Shown: positions 17,101 through 26,718, counted from the stretch's first letter. The stretch: 45,162 nucleotides of DNA from Pseudomonas sp. S37 (GCF_016658545.1 NZ_JACVZC010000041.1:1-45162), one strand, 5' to 3'. Numbers and translations: made by a program. Notes: generated from the letters alone by a model not told the origin.

Positions 17101-19625
17101 TGGACGCCTGGCAGAACGCACTGCCCGGCTCAGCCGCCAATACTGAAGCGACGAGCGCGTTGCGCGACCAGCTATTGCAGTGCTGGTATGACCATATTCC
17201 GCTGCTCGAGCACTCAGAATTACCTACCCTGCGCCTGGAACATGTCTATCTCGACACTTTTCCGGCCAACTTGCCGGTTTTCTTCACGCAACGGGTCACG
17301 CGCCTTGAACTGATCGACCATGCCTACGACGGCACCATGGGCGCCCAGCGACGCATGCGCAGCCTGGCAAGGTTGCTGGAACAGTTCCCCGGTTTGCGCT
17401 CGCTGGAGATCTCCCACGCCGCAGGCGAAGCGCCAACAGCCGACCGGGCGCCCCACGATGTCTTGCGCTTGATCGCGGAAAACGTCCTCCAGCTGGAGTC
17501 GCTCAGCCTGGCCAATCAAAACCTGTCTTTGTCCAACCAGGATTTCGCGAGGCTGCAGGCAATGCAACGGCTGCGTCGCCTGACCCTTGATGGCAACCAG
17601 ATCTCGCCGTTCACCACTGAGCAATTCGGGGGCCTTACGCTCGACTATCTCAGCCTTGAACGCATGTCGCTGGAAAGCTGGCCGCGAACACTGAACCAGC
17701 GAGCCCTAAGCCAGATTGGAGAAGTCTCGCTGCGCCACAACCAGATTCGATCGCTACCTGGTTTTCTCATTGGCAACGAACAATCCACTCTCCCGCACAC
17801 TGTCATTTCCCTGCAAGGGAATGAGATCATCGAAGATCAGCTGCTGCGCATTCTGCTCAGCCACGAAAGCAACCCCGAACGTATCCTCTTTGATCGATCG
17901 ACAGCCCTGAACGAGCAGATGCGCCGGTACACCGACCAGCGAGAGCAACTGCATGAGGCCACTTATGGCTGGGCCAACGCTTCAAGCTCCAGTGCCCCGC
18001 TGCCCGCATCGGTCATGGCAATGCGCAATCGCATCGCCATGACCCTCAATGCTTATTGGCGCGGTGTGGAGGCAGGATCGCGAAGCCCGTTACGCCTGGA
18101 TAACATCGCACTGGAGCAGTTCCCCCCGCGGTTACCGGCGTTCTTTCACGCCCATGTCCGCGCCTTGTCAATGGAGCGGACCCATTGCACGGTTGAGCAA
18201 CTGGATGGGTTGTTGCGGCGTTTCAACTCTGTGGAAGTCCTCAGCCTGGGCAATCAAGCCCAACCAGATCCGGCAATTGTGTCGACACTACTGAACCTGC
18301 CTCAGCTCACCTACCTGTCCCTGCATGAAATGGGCCTGGAAATCGATGACAACGCGCTCGCCATCTTCGGCCGGCTGGGCAATCTGCGCACACTGGAGCT
18401 GAGCGGTAATCGCCTGGGTAACATCACCGAAGCACCGCAGACACTGCGCAACCTCAGCCGCCTTGACCTGAGCAACATGAATCTCAGCCAGTGGCCCACC
18501 TGGGTTGACACGCTGTTACCGCTGGAGCTGCTCAACCTCAGCGACAATCAGTTGACCGAGCTGCCCGAACACATCCTCAACAACCCCGACACCCATGCCC
18601 AGGTCACCTCGATTTCACTCTTTGACAACCCGCTCAGTCCAGCGACCGTGGACCGGGCCCGGAGGTCTTCTGCAACCCAACGGCGCTTTACCTTCGCCTT
18701 CAGCCCGCCGGCGGATGCACCCGCCGGAGGGCACTTGCATGACCCTATCCCCCTCGATGCCGAAGACAGGCCAGACCTGCAGCGTTGGCTGCTGGGTACG
18801 CCGGCACAAAATGACGCGCTGCGCGATGCCTGGCAGCAGCTCAAGCAAGCGGGCGACGCACGCAACCTGCTCACATTCGTAGGGCGCCTGCAACAGTCGG
18901 CGCCATTTCGCAATGGCAGCACCCGCGCGGAATTTGCCGAGCGGGTGCGGATGGTGCTGGTAAGGGCGGTGGTCGACCAGGAAGATCGCGCGCTATTCGA
19001 TCACATTGCACAAGAAGGGCTGATACAACAGGAAACAGGTGACCAAACTTGCCATGACGGCGTTTTGCTGGTGTTCCAGAACCTGGAGTTCCTGATTGCG
19101 GATCGACGATTGCTGGCCGACAACGCTGACACCGAGCCGCAGCTTTATCAGGCGCTCGGGCGGCTTTACCGCGTGAACCGGCTGGATGAGATTGCGCGCG
19201 AAAACGCCGGTGAGCGCGACGAAGCAGAAGTGCGCCTGGCTTATCGCCGAGGCGCCAACGTGCCGTTGGAACTCGGTATACCCAATGACAACATGCTGTT
19301 CGAGGCGATCGCCGAGGTGAGTCACAATGAAATGACCCGCGTGATCGAGCACGTGCTGCAGGACCAGCGCGGCGAAGGCTTTCTGGAATACGCGGTGAAC
19401 AATCAGGAGTGGGGCCGATACTTGCGCAATACCCATGCCCAACTGTTCGACCGCATCGAGCAGGCCTACCAGAACAACGTGATAGACCTGCCCGACCAGC
19501 ACCCGGAAGGCACCAGCATCGAAGACCTGTCCAGCGAGTACGCTGCACTGCTACGTACAAAAGAAGAACAGGAACGGCAACTGGTTCGCCAGCTCACCCT
19601 GCTTGCCCAGCCTGATCGCCTCTGA
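14115..19625 (+). CDS. Giant DUF6543 (dermonecrotic-toxin-like)-LRR-NEL protein, predicted E3 ubiquitin ligase effector
   Basis: 1836 residues with no Sec signal. Residues about 1-620 resemble the Pseudomonas DUF6543 'dermonecrotic toxin' region, beginning with the ...VPDWLVHSQP..R..M type N-terminus and containing a strongly hydrophobic segment at about 445-475 (SLASLNFAALFIPPLGAVML) that could insert into membranes. A helical middle (about 620-1030) follows. Leucine-rich repeats occur in two blocks (about 1039-1240 and 1326-1505; e.g. LRTLELSGNRL, LELLNLSDNQL). The C-terminal 300 residues match a NEL E3 ligase domain: TCHDG with candidate catalytic Cys1646 and Asp1648 (C-x-D motif of IpaH/SspH enzymes), and EVRLAYRRGANVPLELGIP. 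NEL ligases transfer ubiquitin in eukaryotic cells. No secretion genes, chaperone or immunity gene adjoin it; target and export route are unknown. The start at 14115 has only a weak ribosome site. Confidence 0.88.
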   Translation: MIEPDSYHGLLSSKVPDWLVHSQPVHRQRMRQASRQRNPQLERACQEHPTVAKALVHTYGQHLQAERELKALLATLPPLEQFATEQLSTAINERFGQTIDVLQTYLMNVSRSASYRESLDSFGADPFVSSSRALKLATQSLLHSALQNFEAFEALPGGLSAGNNTSAIIDRNDVSLASTAKKLPIVAEDFAALAREMDIGGKYQTLLDSLDPPASHPDAEAIRSVFKAAERSTFYLHVHHACLLGKIDKAIHATLLKLDSSDEVEHDGRPVLCAGIKLLQATLTGALCIGTGTRAQSGAGRFPPGPEFPYDGWLVLYLPGMPEPLTQHACRADAEAFLLKQMPALRQPQGQQLIPDRHKGRFLDRLADTLEPYTWNATSQLKERTPDPDARVYLHVQRFTRPFLEELATQRQQRLRDDGLFHAVPTATEDDKTAQRHFAYFKALSLASLNFAALFIPPLGAVMLGVAVLQLAHETFEGIGSWLDGDRQQAFDYLMDVIDNVALMAALASAARGQGIPVVEQIPVETPSFIEELAPVRLPNGEYRLWKPDLAPFAHDKVLPAGLKPDEYGLYHHEGKTWLPVESRIFSVRQANNGYHLVHPTQAEGYQPAALHNGAGAWLLETEQPSSWSGTRLLRRIGHLNADFDEPTLQRILAISDTDETVLRRTLVENRRLPALLQDTLQRFKLDQELRSTENAPPPLHEAFEMRYGQLYAKCSAEGETLRQRYATLPLPVIEELLQHAAGPTLKALAEGRVEPALAEEVRRYQQQVRLARAYEGLYLETVRSRDADRLILHTLGQVPEWPANMSVALEQHWQLPADSVRLGDESTEPHASILSTKEGYLVLGSTAAHASVQVHHSLFSALATAMPASLRQTLGGTGVENAEALQRLLQKRPLLQRAELRQLLGMQPVRPGYRSPMRLADGRVGYPMGGGNVAGQYIRRPTLLRMINQLGLPHPPHDTATDILNTLERRGLSLSRVNDELMTLVRERNTLTLYLDAWQNALPGSAANTEATSALRDQLLQCWYDHIPLLEHSELPTLRLEHVYLDTFPANLPVFFTQRVTRLELIDHAYDGTMGAQRRMRSLARLLEQFPGLRSLEISHAAGEAPTADRAPHDVLRLIAENVLQLESLSLANQNLSLSNQDFARLQAMQRLRRLTLDGNQISPFTTEQFGGLTLDYLSLERMSLESWPRTLNQRALSQIGEVSLRHNQIRSLPGFLIGNEQSTLPHTVISLQGNEIIEDQLLRILLSHESNPERILFDRSTALNEQMRRYTDQREQLHEATYGWANASSSSAPLPASVMAMRNRIAMTLNAYWRGVEAGSRSPLRLDNIALEQFPPRLPAFFHAHVRALSMERTHCTVEQLDGLLRRFNSVEVLSLGNQAQPDPAIVSTLLNLPQLTYLSLHEMGLEIDDNALAIFGRLGNLRTLELSGNRLGNITEAPQTLRNLSRLDLSNMNLSQWPTWVDTLLPLELLNLSDNQLTELPEHILNNPDTHAQVTSISLFDNPLSPATVDRARRSSATQRRFTFAFSPPADAPAGGHLHDPIPLDAEDRPDLQRWLLGTPAQNDALRDAWQQLKQAGDARNLLTFVGRLQQSAPFRNGSTRAEFAERVRMVLVRAVVDQEDRALFDHIAQEGLIQQETGDQTCHDGVLLVFQNLEFLIADRRLLADNADTEPQLYQALGRLYRVNRLDEIARENAGERDEAEVRLAYRRGANVPLELGIPNDNMLFEAIAEVSHNEMTRVIEHVLQDQRGEGFLEYAVNNQEWGRYLRNTHAQLFDRIEQAYQNNVIDLPDQHPEGTSIEDLSSEYAALLRTKEEQERQLVRQLTLLAQPDRL

Positions 19626-19651
19626 CGGCTGGGCGCCAGGCGCGATTAGAG

Positions 19652-20455
19652 CTAAACGCCGTATCGCGCCCTCCCCCAGTCCATTGCGGCTTTCAATAGC
19701 TGTTGCAACACCTTGCGTGTGGGTGCCGCCAGGTCTTCGCGGTAGGCGAACGGCTCGGTTTCTTCCATGTAGGTGCTCTGCGCCAACTCCAGCTGCACGG
19801 CATGAATATGGTTGGCCGGGTCGCCGTAATGGCGGGTGATATGGCCGCCCTTGAAACGGCCGTTCAGCACATGGCTGTAGTCCTGGGCTTCGGCACAGAC
19901 GCCTTGCAGCCGCTCGGCCAGTGCCGGATCGCAACTGGCGCCATTGAAGGTACCCAGGTTGAAGTCCGGCAGCTTGCCGTCGAACAGGTGCGGAATCAGC
20001 GAACGAATAGAATGGGCATCCCACAGCAGCGCGTAGCCATACTGCTCACGCAAGCGGTCCAGCTCGTTGCGGATGGTGTCGTGGTAGGGGCGCCAGATCT
20101 GCTCCAGGTACTGCTTGCGTTGCGCGTCAGTGGGCACCTGCCCTTCCTTGAACAGCGGCTCGCCCTCGAACAGCGTCGCCGGGTACAGGCCGGTGGTGGC
20201 ACCGGCGTACAGCGGTTTGTCGTCATCCGGGCGGTTCAGGTCGATGACGAAGCGCGAGTACTCCGCCGAAACCACGCTGGCACCCATGTCGCGGGCAAAG
20301 TCGTACAGCTGGGGAATATGCCAGTCGGTGTCCGGCAGGCTGCGCGCCTGGTCGACCAGGCCGTCGCGCACCTCATCGCTCAGGCGCAGGCCGGCATGCG
20401 GCATGCTGATCAGCAGCGGCAGGCGGCCCTGGTGAAAACTCAGTACCTTGTCCAT
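19652..20455 (-). CDS. hutG: N-formylglutamate deformylase
   Basis: 267 residues, the standard length. HutG hydrolyses N-formyl-L-glutamate to glutamate and formate, the last step of the five-step histidine route. The beginning MDKVLSFHQGRLPLLISMPHAG and the segments FVIDLNRPDDDKPLY and LLWDAHSIRS, with metal-binding His/Asp residues, are characteristic of the FGase family. ATG 20455 is chosen for the family-typical start; upstream in-frame codons run inside hutI. It lies 10 bases after hutI at the end of the hut operon and converges on the giant LRR gene with a 26-base gap. Confidence 0.96.
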   Translation of the reverse strand: MDKVLSFHQGRLPLLISMPHAGLRLSDEVRDGLVDQARSLPDTDWHIPQLYDFARDMGASVVSAEYSRFVIDLNRPDDDKPLYAGATTGLYPATLFEGEPLFKEGQVPTDAQRKQYLEQIWRPYHDTIRNELDRLREQYGYALLWDAHSIRSLIPHLFDGKLPDFNLGTFNGASCDPALAERLQGVCAEAQDYSHVLNGRFKGGHITRHYGDPANHIHAVQLELAQSTYMEETEPFAYREDLAAPTRKVLQQLLKAAMDWGRARYGV

Positions 20456-20465
20456 CGTGCCTCGC

Positions 20466-21671
20466 TCAATTGGAAATTTCATGGCCCTTGCGCACCACGC
20501 GCTTGGGCAGGTCGCCGCCCAGCCAGTAGGCCAGGTCGGCGGGGCGTTCGATTTGCCAGGCGACGAAGTCAGCAACCTTGCCAACTTCCAGCGAGCCATG
20601 GCTGTCGCCCAGGCCCAGTGCCGCGGCGGCATGCACGGTGACGCCGGCCAACGCCTCTTCCGGGGTCATGCGGAAGCAGGTACAGCCCATGTTCAGCATC
20701 AAGCGCAGCGACAGCCCTGGCGAAGTGCCGGGGTTGAGGTCGCTGGCCAGGGCAATCTTCACGCCGTGGCGGCGCAATGCGTCCATCGGCGGCAACTGGG
20801 TTTCACGCAGGAAGTAGAACGCGCCGGGCAGCAGCACGGCGACCGTGCCGGCTGCGGCCATGGCGATGGCGTCTTCTTCGGTCATGAATTCCAGGTGGTC
20901 GGCCGACAGCGCCTGGTAACGCGCCGCCAGGCTGGAGCCGTGCAGTGACGACAGCTGTTCGGCGTGCAGCTTGACCGGCAAGCCCAGCTCGCGCGCCTTG
21001 ATGAACAGGCGCTCGACCTGGGCCGGGGAAAACGCCAGGTGTTCGCAGAAGGCATCCACCGCATCCACCAGGCCTTCGGCGGCCAGTGCTGGCAACATCT
21101 CGTCGCAGATGTGCGCGATGTAGTCGTCGGCGCGGCCGGCGTACTCCGGCGGCAACGCGTGCGCAGCCAGGCACGTGGCACGCACCGCCAGCGGCAGTTC
21201 GTCGGCCAGTCGACGGGCCACGCGCAGCATCTTGCGCTCGTTGGCCAAGTCCAGGCCGTAGCCGGACTTGACCTCAATGGTAGTCACCCCGTCGCGCATC
21301 AAAGCCTGAACCCGCTGGCGCGCACTGACGAACAGCTCGTCCTCACTGGCTGCTCGGGTGGCCCGCACGGTGCTGGCGATGCCACCGCCCTGCGCAGCGA
21401 TTTCGGCATAGCTCACGCCCTGGAGGCGCTGCTCGAACTCGCCGCTGCGGTTACCACCGAACACGGCGTGGGTGTGGCAGTCGATCAACCCCGGGGTGAC
21501 CCAGGCGCCGCCCAGGTCCACGCTGCGCTCGGCATCTACTGGCGCCAGCTCGGCGCGTGGGCCGATCCATTCGATCAGCCCGGCGTTGGTGACGATGGCC
21601 GCATTCTCGATAACCGAGTAACGGCCTTCGGCCATGGTTGCCACATGGCAGTGCTGCCAGACGGTTCTCAT
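20466..21671 (-). CDS. hutI: Imidazolonepropionase
   Basis: 401 residues of the amidohydrolase superfamily. It opens the ring of 4-imidazolone-5-propionate to give N-formimino-L-glutamate. Metal ligands are seen in [10 protein letters not shown] (about 70) and in LHAEQLS, and the late [12 protein letters not shown] is a family signature. ATG 21671 is preferred over TTG 21677 because AAAGGAGA lies just upstream of it. It follows the permease gene by 15 bases and precedes hutG by 10, so these three are one transcript. Confidence 0.97.
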   Translation of the reverse strand: MRTVWQHCHVATMAEGRYSVIENAAIVTNAGLIEWIGPRAELAPVDAERSVDLGGAWVTPGLIDCHTHAVFGGNRSGEFEQRLQGVSYAEIAAQGGGIASTVRATRAASEDELFVSARQRVQALMRDGVTTIEVKSGYGLDLANERKMLRVARRLADELPLAVRATCLAAHALPPEYAGRADDYIAHICDEMLPALAAEGLVDAVDAFCEHLAFSPAQVERLFIKARELGLPVKLHAEQLSSLHGSSLAARYQALSADHLEFMTEEDAIAMAAAGTVAVLLPGAFYFLRETQLPPMDALRRHGVKIALASDLNPGTSPGLSLRLMLNMGCTCFRMTPEEALAGVTVHAAAALGLGDSHGSLEVGKVADFVAWQIERPADLAYWLGGDLPKRVVRKGHEISN

Positions 21672-21686
21672 GCACAATCTCCTTTG

Positions 21687-23090
21687 CTAGCGGTGCAGCT
21701 CGGCCGGCTCTGCTGCCGGCTGGCCCTGCCCTGCGCGCGGTTTGCACCACAGCAGGTAGGACGCGACCAGGAACACCACCCAGACCACGCCGACGATCAA
21801 TGCCGCCTGGGTGTCCGGGAAGTAGCCGAGTACGCCAAAGATGAACACCATGAACGCAATGGCCATGGCCGGGCCGTAAGGCCAGAACGGTACCGGGAAA
21901 CTCAGCTGGGCCACTTGTTCACGGCTCATGCTGCGGCGCATGGCCACCTGGGTCACCAGAATCATCAGCCACACCCATACGGTGGCGAAGGTAGCGATCG
22001 AGGCAATCAGCAGGAACACGTTTTCCGGGATCAGGTAGTTCAGCAGCACGCCGATCAGCAGTGCGGCACCCATTACCACCACAGTCATCCACGGCACGCC
22101 GTGCTTCGACAACTTGCTGAAGCCGCGCGGGGCGTGGCCTTGCTGGGCCAGGCCGTACATCATGCGGCCGGCGCCGAAGATGTCGCTGTTGATGGCCGAG
22201 ATCGCCGCCGAAATCACCACCACGTTCAGCACGGCAGCGGCCGAGCCGATGCCCAGGTTGCTGAAGATCTGCACAAACGGGCTGCCTTCGCTGCCGATCT
22301 GCGGCCATGGGTACAGGCACATCAGCACGAACAGGGTAAGCACGTAGAACAGCAGGATGCGCAGCGGCACCGCGTTGATCGCCTTGGGGATGACGCGTTG
22401 CGGGTCTTTGGCTTCACCGGCAGTGACGCCGATGATCTCGATGCCGCCGAAGGCGAACATCACCACCGCGAACGACGCAATCAGGCCACCCACGCCGTTA
22501 GGCATGAAACCGCCATGCTCGAACAGGTTGCTCACGCCCACGGCATGCCCGGTGCCTACCTGGCTGAAGCCGAAGGCCATGATGCCGAGGCCGGCCAGGA
22601 TCATCGCGACAATGGCGCCGACCTTGAGCAGCGACAGCCAGAACTCCATTTCGCCAAACACCTTGACGTTGCACAGGTTGAGGCCGCCGATCAGGAAGAC
22701 AATGCCCAGTACCCAGATCCAGCGAGCTACCTCCGGGAACCAGAAGCCCATGTAGATACCGAAGGCAGTGACGTCGGCGATGGCAACGATGACCATCTCG
22801 AAGGCGTAGGTCCAGCCGAGGATGAAGCCGGCCATGGGGCCGAGGTAGGTGGTGGCGTAGTGGCCGAAGGAGCCGGCCACCGGGTTGTGCACGGCCATTT
22901 CACCGAGGGCGCGCATGACCATGTACACGGCGGCGCCGCCGATCAGGTAGGCCAGCAGCACAGCCGGGCCGGCCATCTGGATAGCCGAGGCGGAACCGTA
23001 GAACAGGCCGGTGCCGATGGCGGAACCGAGGGCCATGAAACGGATGTGGCGGGCACTTAGCCCGCGCTTGAGACCTTGAGCTTGTTGCAT
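21687..23090 (-). CDS. hutT: Amino acid permease of the hut operon, probable histidine transporter
   Basis: 467 residues with about 12 hydrophobic helices, of the amino acid-polyamine-organocation (AAT) family. The first helix has the substrate-binding signature [15 protein letters not shown], followed by [14 protein letters not shown], and [17 protein letters not shown] occurs mid-protein. Such proteins are often auto-named ProY (proline-specific), but the position inside the histidine operon, between hutH and hutI, points to histidine (HutT), as shown for related pseudomonads. ATG 23090 has AGGA upstream. A REP pair lies between it and hutH. The family call is firm; the substrate is inferred from context. 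Confidence 0.9.
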   Translation of the reverse strand: MQQAQGLKRGLSARHIRFMALGSAIGTGLFYGSASAIQMAGPAVLLAYLIGGAAVYMVMRALGEMAVHNPVAGSFGHYATTYLGPMAGFILGWTYAFEMVIVAIADVTAFGIYMGFWFPEVARWIWVLGIVFLIGGLNLCNVKVFGEMEFWLSLLKVGAIVAMILAGLGIMAFGFSQVGTGHAVGVSNLFEHGGFMPNGVGGLIASFAVVMFAFGGIEIIGVTAGEAKDPQRVIPKAINAVPLRILLFYVLTLFVLMCLYPWPQIGSEGSPFVQIFSNLGIGSAAAVLNVVVISAAISAINSDIFGAGRMMYGLAQQGHAPRGFSKLSKHGVPWMTVVVMGAALLIGVLLNYLIPENVFLLIASIATFATVWVWLMILVTQVAMRRSMSREQVAQLSFPVPFWPYGPAMAIAFMVFIFGVLGYFPDTQAALIVGVVWVVFLVASYLLWCKPRAGQGQPAAEPAELHR

Positions 23091-23150
23091 GTCACGTCCT
23101 TAAATTGTTTTTGTGGTCGTGAGATCGAGGGGGCTGCCTTGCAGCCCTTT

Positions 23151-23229
23151 CGCGGGACAAGCCCGCTCCCACAGGTACCGCACAGGTCTGAAACCTTTGG
23201 TACTCCTGTGGGAGCGGGCTTGTCCCGCG
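23151..23229. repeat. REP palindrome pair inside the hut operon
   Basis: Perfect 25-base inverted arms (23151-23175 and 23205-23229) with core GGGACAAGCCCGCTCCCACAGG, a third core variant in this window. It fills the 168-base gap between hutH and the permease gene, both on the minus strand. Unlike most other REPs here it is inside an operon, where it could set a processing point or reduce downstream expression. Confidence 0.92.
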
Positions 23230-23258
23230 AATGGGCCGCACAGCGGCCCCTGGGGGCA

Positions 23259-24791
23259 TTACAGGCTTGGCAGCACACCCGCCGGCAGCAAACCGGTCAG
23301 GCTACCCTTGGCCAACAGTTCCACGGCCTTTTCGATGTCCGGCGCAAAGAAACGGTCACGGTCGTAATGCGGTACTTCGCTGCGCAGGGCCTTGCGCGCC
23401 TGCTCCAGCTTGGCCGAAGTCTTCAGGCCTTTGCGCAGGTCGAGGCCCTGGCAGGCACCCAGCCATTCGATGGCCAGCACGCCACGGGTGTTTTCGGCCA
23501 TTTCCCACAGGCGCTTGCCGGCAGCCGGGGCCATGGACACGTGGTCTTCCTGGTTGGCGGAGGTCGGCAGGCTGTCGACACTGTGCGGGTGCGACAGGGC
23601 CTTGTTCTCGCTGGCCAGGGCCGCCGCCGTAACCTGGGCGATCATGAAGCCGGAGTTGACCCCGCCGTTTTCCACCAGGAACGGCGGCAGCTGGGACATG
23701 TGCTTGTCCATCATCAGCGAGATGCGGCGCTCGCTCAGCGAGCCGATTTCGGCGATGGCCAGGGCAATGTTGTCGGCGGCCATGGCCACCGGTTCTGCGT
23801 GGAAGTTGCCGCCGGAAATCACGTCACCTTCGGCAGCGAATACCAGCGGGTTGTCCGACACGGCGTTGGCTTCGATACCCAATACCTCGGCAGCCTGGCG
23901 CAGCTGGGTCAGGCAGGCGCCCATGACCTGCGGCTGGCAGCGCAGCGAGTACGGGTCCTGGACCTTGTCGCAGTTCTTGTGCGACAGCGACACTTCGCTG
24001 GAATCACCCAGCAAATCGCGGAAGCAGGCCGCGGTGTCGATCTGGCCACGCTGGCCACGTACGGCATGCACGCGGGCATCGAACGGCGAACGCGAGCCCA
24101 GCGCGGCTTCTACGGTCAGGCCACCACAGGCAATGGCGGCAGCGTAAAGGTCTTCGGCCTGGAACAGGCCACGCAGGGCGTAGGCCGTGGACGCCTGGGT
24201 ACCGTTGAGCAGGGCCAGGCCTTCTTTGGCGGCCAGGGTCAGTGGCTCGAGACCGGCAATCGCAAGCGCTTCAGTGGCTGGCAGCCATTGGCCTTTGTAA
24301 CGGGCCTTGCTCTCACCCAGCAATACCAGCGACATGTGTGCCAGTGGCGCGAGGTCGCCCGAGGCGCCGACCGAGCCCTTGAGCGGGATGTGCGGGTAGA
24401 CCTCGGCGTTGACCAGGGCGGTCAGGGCGTCGATCACCTTGCGGCGGATGCCGGAGAAGCCGCGGCTGAGGCTGTTGATCTTCAGCACCATGATCAGCCG
24501 CACCAGGTCGTCATCCAGCGGCGCACCGACACCGGCGGCGTGGGACAGCACCAGCGAGCGCTGCAGGTTTTCCAGGTCGTGGCTGGCGATACGGGTGGAG
24601 GCCAGCAGGCCGAAACCGGTATTGATGCCGTAGGCGGTGCGGTCTTCAGCCAGGATTTGCTCTACGCAGGCAACGCTGTCGTTGATCGGCTGGTCGGCGC
24701 TGGCATCCAGCTGCAGGCGCACGGGCGCGGCATGAATGGCGCGCAGTTGGGCCAGGGTCAGGGTGCCGGGCTTGAGGGTGAGTTCGGTCAC
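23259..24791 (-). CDS. hutH: Histidine ammonia-lyase
   Basis: 510 residues, as in the structurally characterised P. putida enzyme. It removes ammonia from L-histidine to give urocanate, the first step of the pathway. The electrophilic MIO group forms from the Ala143-Ser144-Gly145 triad in [14 protein letters not shown]. The N-terminal YGINTGFG and the later QEDHVSM with the essential active-site residues are also present. Start GTG 24791 with GGAG 7 bases upstream. It lies downstream of hutU across a 107-base gap that contains a small hairpin. Confidence 0.98.
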   Translation of the reverse strand: MTELTLKPGTLTLAQLRAIHAAPVRLQLDASADQPINDSVACVEQILAEDRTAYGINTGFGLLASTRIASHDLENLQRSLVLSHAAGVGAPLDDDLVRLIMVLKINSLSRGFSGIRRKVIDALTALVNAEVYPHIPLKGSVGASGDLAPLAHMSLVLLGESKARYKGQWLPATEALAIAGLEPLTLAAKEGLALLNGTQASTAYALRGLFQAEDLYAAAIACGGLTVEAALGSRSPFDARVHAVRGQRGQIDTAACFRDLLGDSSEVSLSHKNCDKVQDPYSLRCQPQVMGACLTQLRQAAEVLGIEANAVSDNPLVFAAEGDVISGGNFHAEPVAMAADNIALAIAEIGSLSERRISLMMDKHMSQLPPFLVENGGVNSGFMIAQVTAAALASENKALSHPHSVDSLPTSANQEDHVSMAPAAGKRLWEMAENTRGVLAIEWLGACQGLDLRKGLKTSAKLEQARKALRSEVPHYDRDRFFAPDIEKAVELLAKGSLTGLLPAGVLPSL

Positions 24792-24864
24792 GTTACTACT
24801 CCAATCGCGTGGAGCCGCAGGCCTGTATTGAGGTGCCTGCGCGCTCCTTCTTGTTGTTCAGTAT

Positions 24865-24880
24865 CACCCCTTGCGGGGTG
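24865..24880 (-). promoter_or_regulatory. Small hairpin between hutU and hutH
   Basis: CACCCC / GGGGTG, a 6-bp stem with a 4-base loop, in the 107-base gap between the hutU stop and the hutH start. No U-run follows on the minus strand. It may be an mRNA processing or stability element; function is not shown. Confidence 0.4.
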
Positions 24881-24898
24881 CGAGCCAAAGCGTGGCGA

Positions 24899-26572
24899 TC
24901 AGCCAGTGATCATCGGCAGGTCCAGGCCCTGCTCCTTGGCGCAGTCGATGGCGATGTCGTAACCGGCATCGGCGTGGCGCATCACACCAGTCCCTGGGTC
25001 GTTGGTCAGCACGCGGGCGATACGCTCGGCGGCTTCATCGGTACCGTCGCAGACAATGACCATGCCCGAGTGCTGGGAGAAGCCCATGCCTACGCCGCCG
25101 CCGTGGTGCAGCGACACCCAGGTGGCGCCGCCTGCGGTGTTCAGCAGGGCGTTGAGCAGCGGCCAGTCGGAGACTGCATCGGAGCCATCACGCATGGCTT
25201 CGGTTTCGCGGTTGGGGCTGGAGACAGAACCGGAGTCCAGGTGGTCACGGCCGATCACCACCGGCGCCGACAGCTCGCCACTGCGGACCATTTCGTTGAA
25301 CGCCAGGCCGAGCTTGGCGCGCAGGCCCAGGCCAACCCAGCAGATTCGGGCTGGCAGGCCCTGGAAGCTGATGCGCTCGCGGGCCATGTCCAGCCAGCGG
25401 TGCAAGTGGGCGTCGTCCGGGATCAGTTCCTTGACCTTGGCGTCGGTCTTGTAGATGTCCTCGGCTTCACCGGACAGCGCCGCCCAGCGGAACGGGCCGA
25501 TGCCGCGGCAGAACAGCGGGCGGATGTAGGCCGGGACGAAGCCCGGGAAGTCGAAGGCGTTGGCCACGCCCTCTTCCTTGGCCATCTGGCGGATGTTGTT
25601 GCCGTAGTCGAAGGTCGGGATGCCCTGCTTCTGGAAATCAAGCATGGCCTGCACGTGTACGGCCATCGACTGCTTGGCGGCCTTGACCACTGCAGCCGGT
25701 TCGGTCTGCGCGCGGTCGCGGTACTGTTCCCAGGTCCAGCCGGCGGGCAGGTAGCCGTTCAGTGGGTCGTGGGCGCTGGTCTGGTCGGTGACCATGTCCG
25801 GGCGCACGCCACGCTTGACCAGCTCTGGCAGGATTTCGGCGGCGTTGCCGTGCAGGGCGATGGAGATGGCCTTGCCTTCGGCGGTGTACTTGGCGATGCG
25901 CGCCAAGGCGTCGTCGAGGTCAGTGGCCTGTTCGTCGACGTAGCGGGTTTCCAGGCGGAAGTCGATGCGGCTCTGCTGGCATTCGATGTTCAGCGAGCAG
26001 GCGCCGGCCAAGGTCGCGGCCAGTGGCTGGGCGCCGCCCATGCCGCCCAGGCCGGCGGTGAGCACCCACTTGCCTTTGAGGCTGCCACCGTAGTGCTGGC
26101 GACCGGCCTCGACGAAGGTTTCATAGGTGCCCTGGACGATGCCCTGGCTGCCGATGTAGATCCAGCTGCCGGCGGTCATCTGGCCGTACATGGCCAGGCC
26201 CTTGGCGTCGAGTTCGTTGAAGTGTTCCCAGTTGGCCCAGTGCGGCACCAGGTTGGAGTTGGCGATCAGCACGCGTGGGGCGTTGCTGTGGGTCTTGAAC
26301 ACACCGACCGGTTTGCCCGACTGCACCAGCAGGGTTTCGTCGTCTTCCAGGCGGGTCAGGGTTTCGACGATCTTGTCGTAGCAGGCCCAGTTGCGCGCAG
26401 CACGGCCGATACCGCCGTACACCACCAGTTCTTTCGGATTTTCCGCGACCTGCGGGTCGAGGTTGTTCATCAGCATGCGCAGTGGCGCTTCAGTCAGCCA
26501 GCTTTTGGCGGTCAGCTTGTTGCCACGTGGGGCACGGATTTCAACGTCACGGTATTTGTTGTTGTCGGTCAC
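24899..26572 (-). CDS. hutU: Urocanate hydratase (urocanase)
   Basis: 557 residues from GTG 26572, identical in length to the P. putida enzyme. It hydrates urocanate to imidazolone propionate using tightly bound NAD+ as electrophile. The start [16 protein letters not shown], the [20 protein letters not shown] nucleotide-binding region and the [17 protein letters not shown] segment with the conserved cysteine are distinctive. An in-frame reading to 26650 runs through the promoter and operator and is rejected; AGGA lies 8 bases before the GTG. First gene of the hutU-hutH-permease-hutI-hutG unit, with a HutC-type operator upstream. Confidence 0.98.
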   Translation of the reverse strand: MTDNNKYRDVEIRAPRGNKLTAKSWLTEAPLRMLMNNLDPQVAENPKELVVYGGIGRAARNWACYDKIVETLTRLEDDETLLVQSGKPVGVFKTHSNAPRVLIANSNLVPHWANWEHFNELDAKGLAMYGQMTAGSWIYIGSQGIVQGTYETFVEAGRQHYGGSLKGKWVLTAGLGGMGGAQPLAATLAGACSLNIECQQSRIDFRLETRYVDEQATDLDDALARIAKYTAEGKAISIALHGNAAEILPELVKRGVRPDMVTDQTSAHDPLNGYLPAGWTWEQYRDRAQTEPAAVVKAAKQSMAVHVQAMLDFQKQGIPTFDYGNNIRQMAKEEGVANAFDFPGFVPAYIRPLFCRGIGPFRWAALSGEAEDIYKTDAKVKELIPDDAHLHRWLDMARERISFQGLPARICWVGLGLRAKLGLAFNEMVRSGELSAPVVIGRDHLDSGSVSSPNRETEAMRDGSDAVSDWPLLNALLNTAGGATWVSLHHGGGVGMGFSQHSGMVIVCDGTDEAAERIARVLTNDPGTGVMRHADAGYDIAIDCAKEQGLDLPMITG

Positions 26573-26637
26573 GGGAAAGGTCCTCTGCGGTCGTCCGCGG
26601 GCGGGTATGTCGTGGTCAATATACAAACACACCTTTA

Positions 26638-26651
26638 CTTGTATGTACAAG
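26638..26651. promoter_or_regulatory. HutC operator in front of hutU
   Basis: CTTGTATGTACAAG: perfect 6-bp arms CTTGTA / TACAAG around TG, 65 bases upstream of the hutU start. It matches the palindrome recognised by P. putida HutC, as I recall it. Urocanate is the known inducer that releases HutC. Confidence 0.85.
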
Positions 26652-26718
26652 CATGGACAACCAAAATATTCGGACTGATCTGCTGAGTGGCTGAAAAAAG
26701 CCGGGGCCGCTTTGCGGC

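Noticed and set aside
13966..19651. Genomic island or polymorphic-toxin cassette around the giant LRR gene
   Set aside because: No tRNA, integrase, direct repeats, VgrG/Rhs/PAAR or immunity gene; it lies directly between pip and hutG with short gaps.
20964..23060. 698-codon open frame on the plus strand across hutI and the permease gene
   Set aside because: Antisense shadow spanning two clear genes and their junction; composition is typical of an antisense frame and no motif is seen.
26573..26650. N-terminal extension of HutU to 26650
   Set aside because: It would start inside the HutC operator and exceed the well-known 557-residue length.
23076..26686. Long plus-strand frames opposite hutH and hutU
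   Set aside because: Shadows of well-identified enzymes; they also run through intergenic REP and operator DNA.
26651..26700. Sigma-54 promoter for hutU on the minus strand
   Set aside because: hut operons of some pseudomonads use sigma-54, but the only GG..GC pair I saw there (in TTGGTTGTCCATGCTTG) has 8 rather than 10 bases between, so I do not call it.
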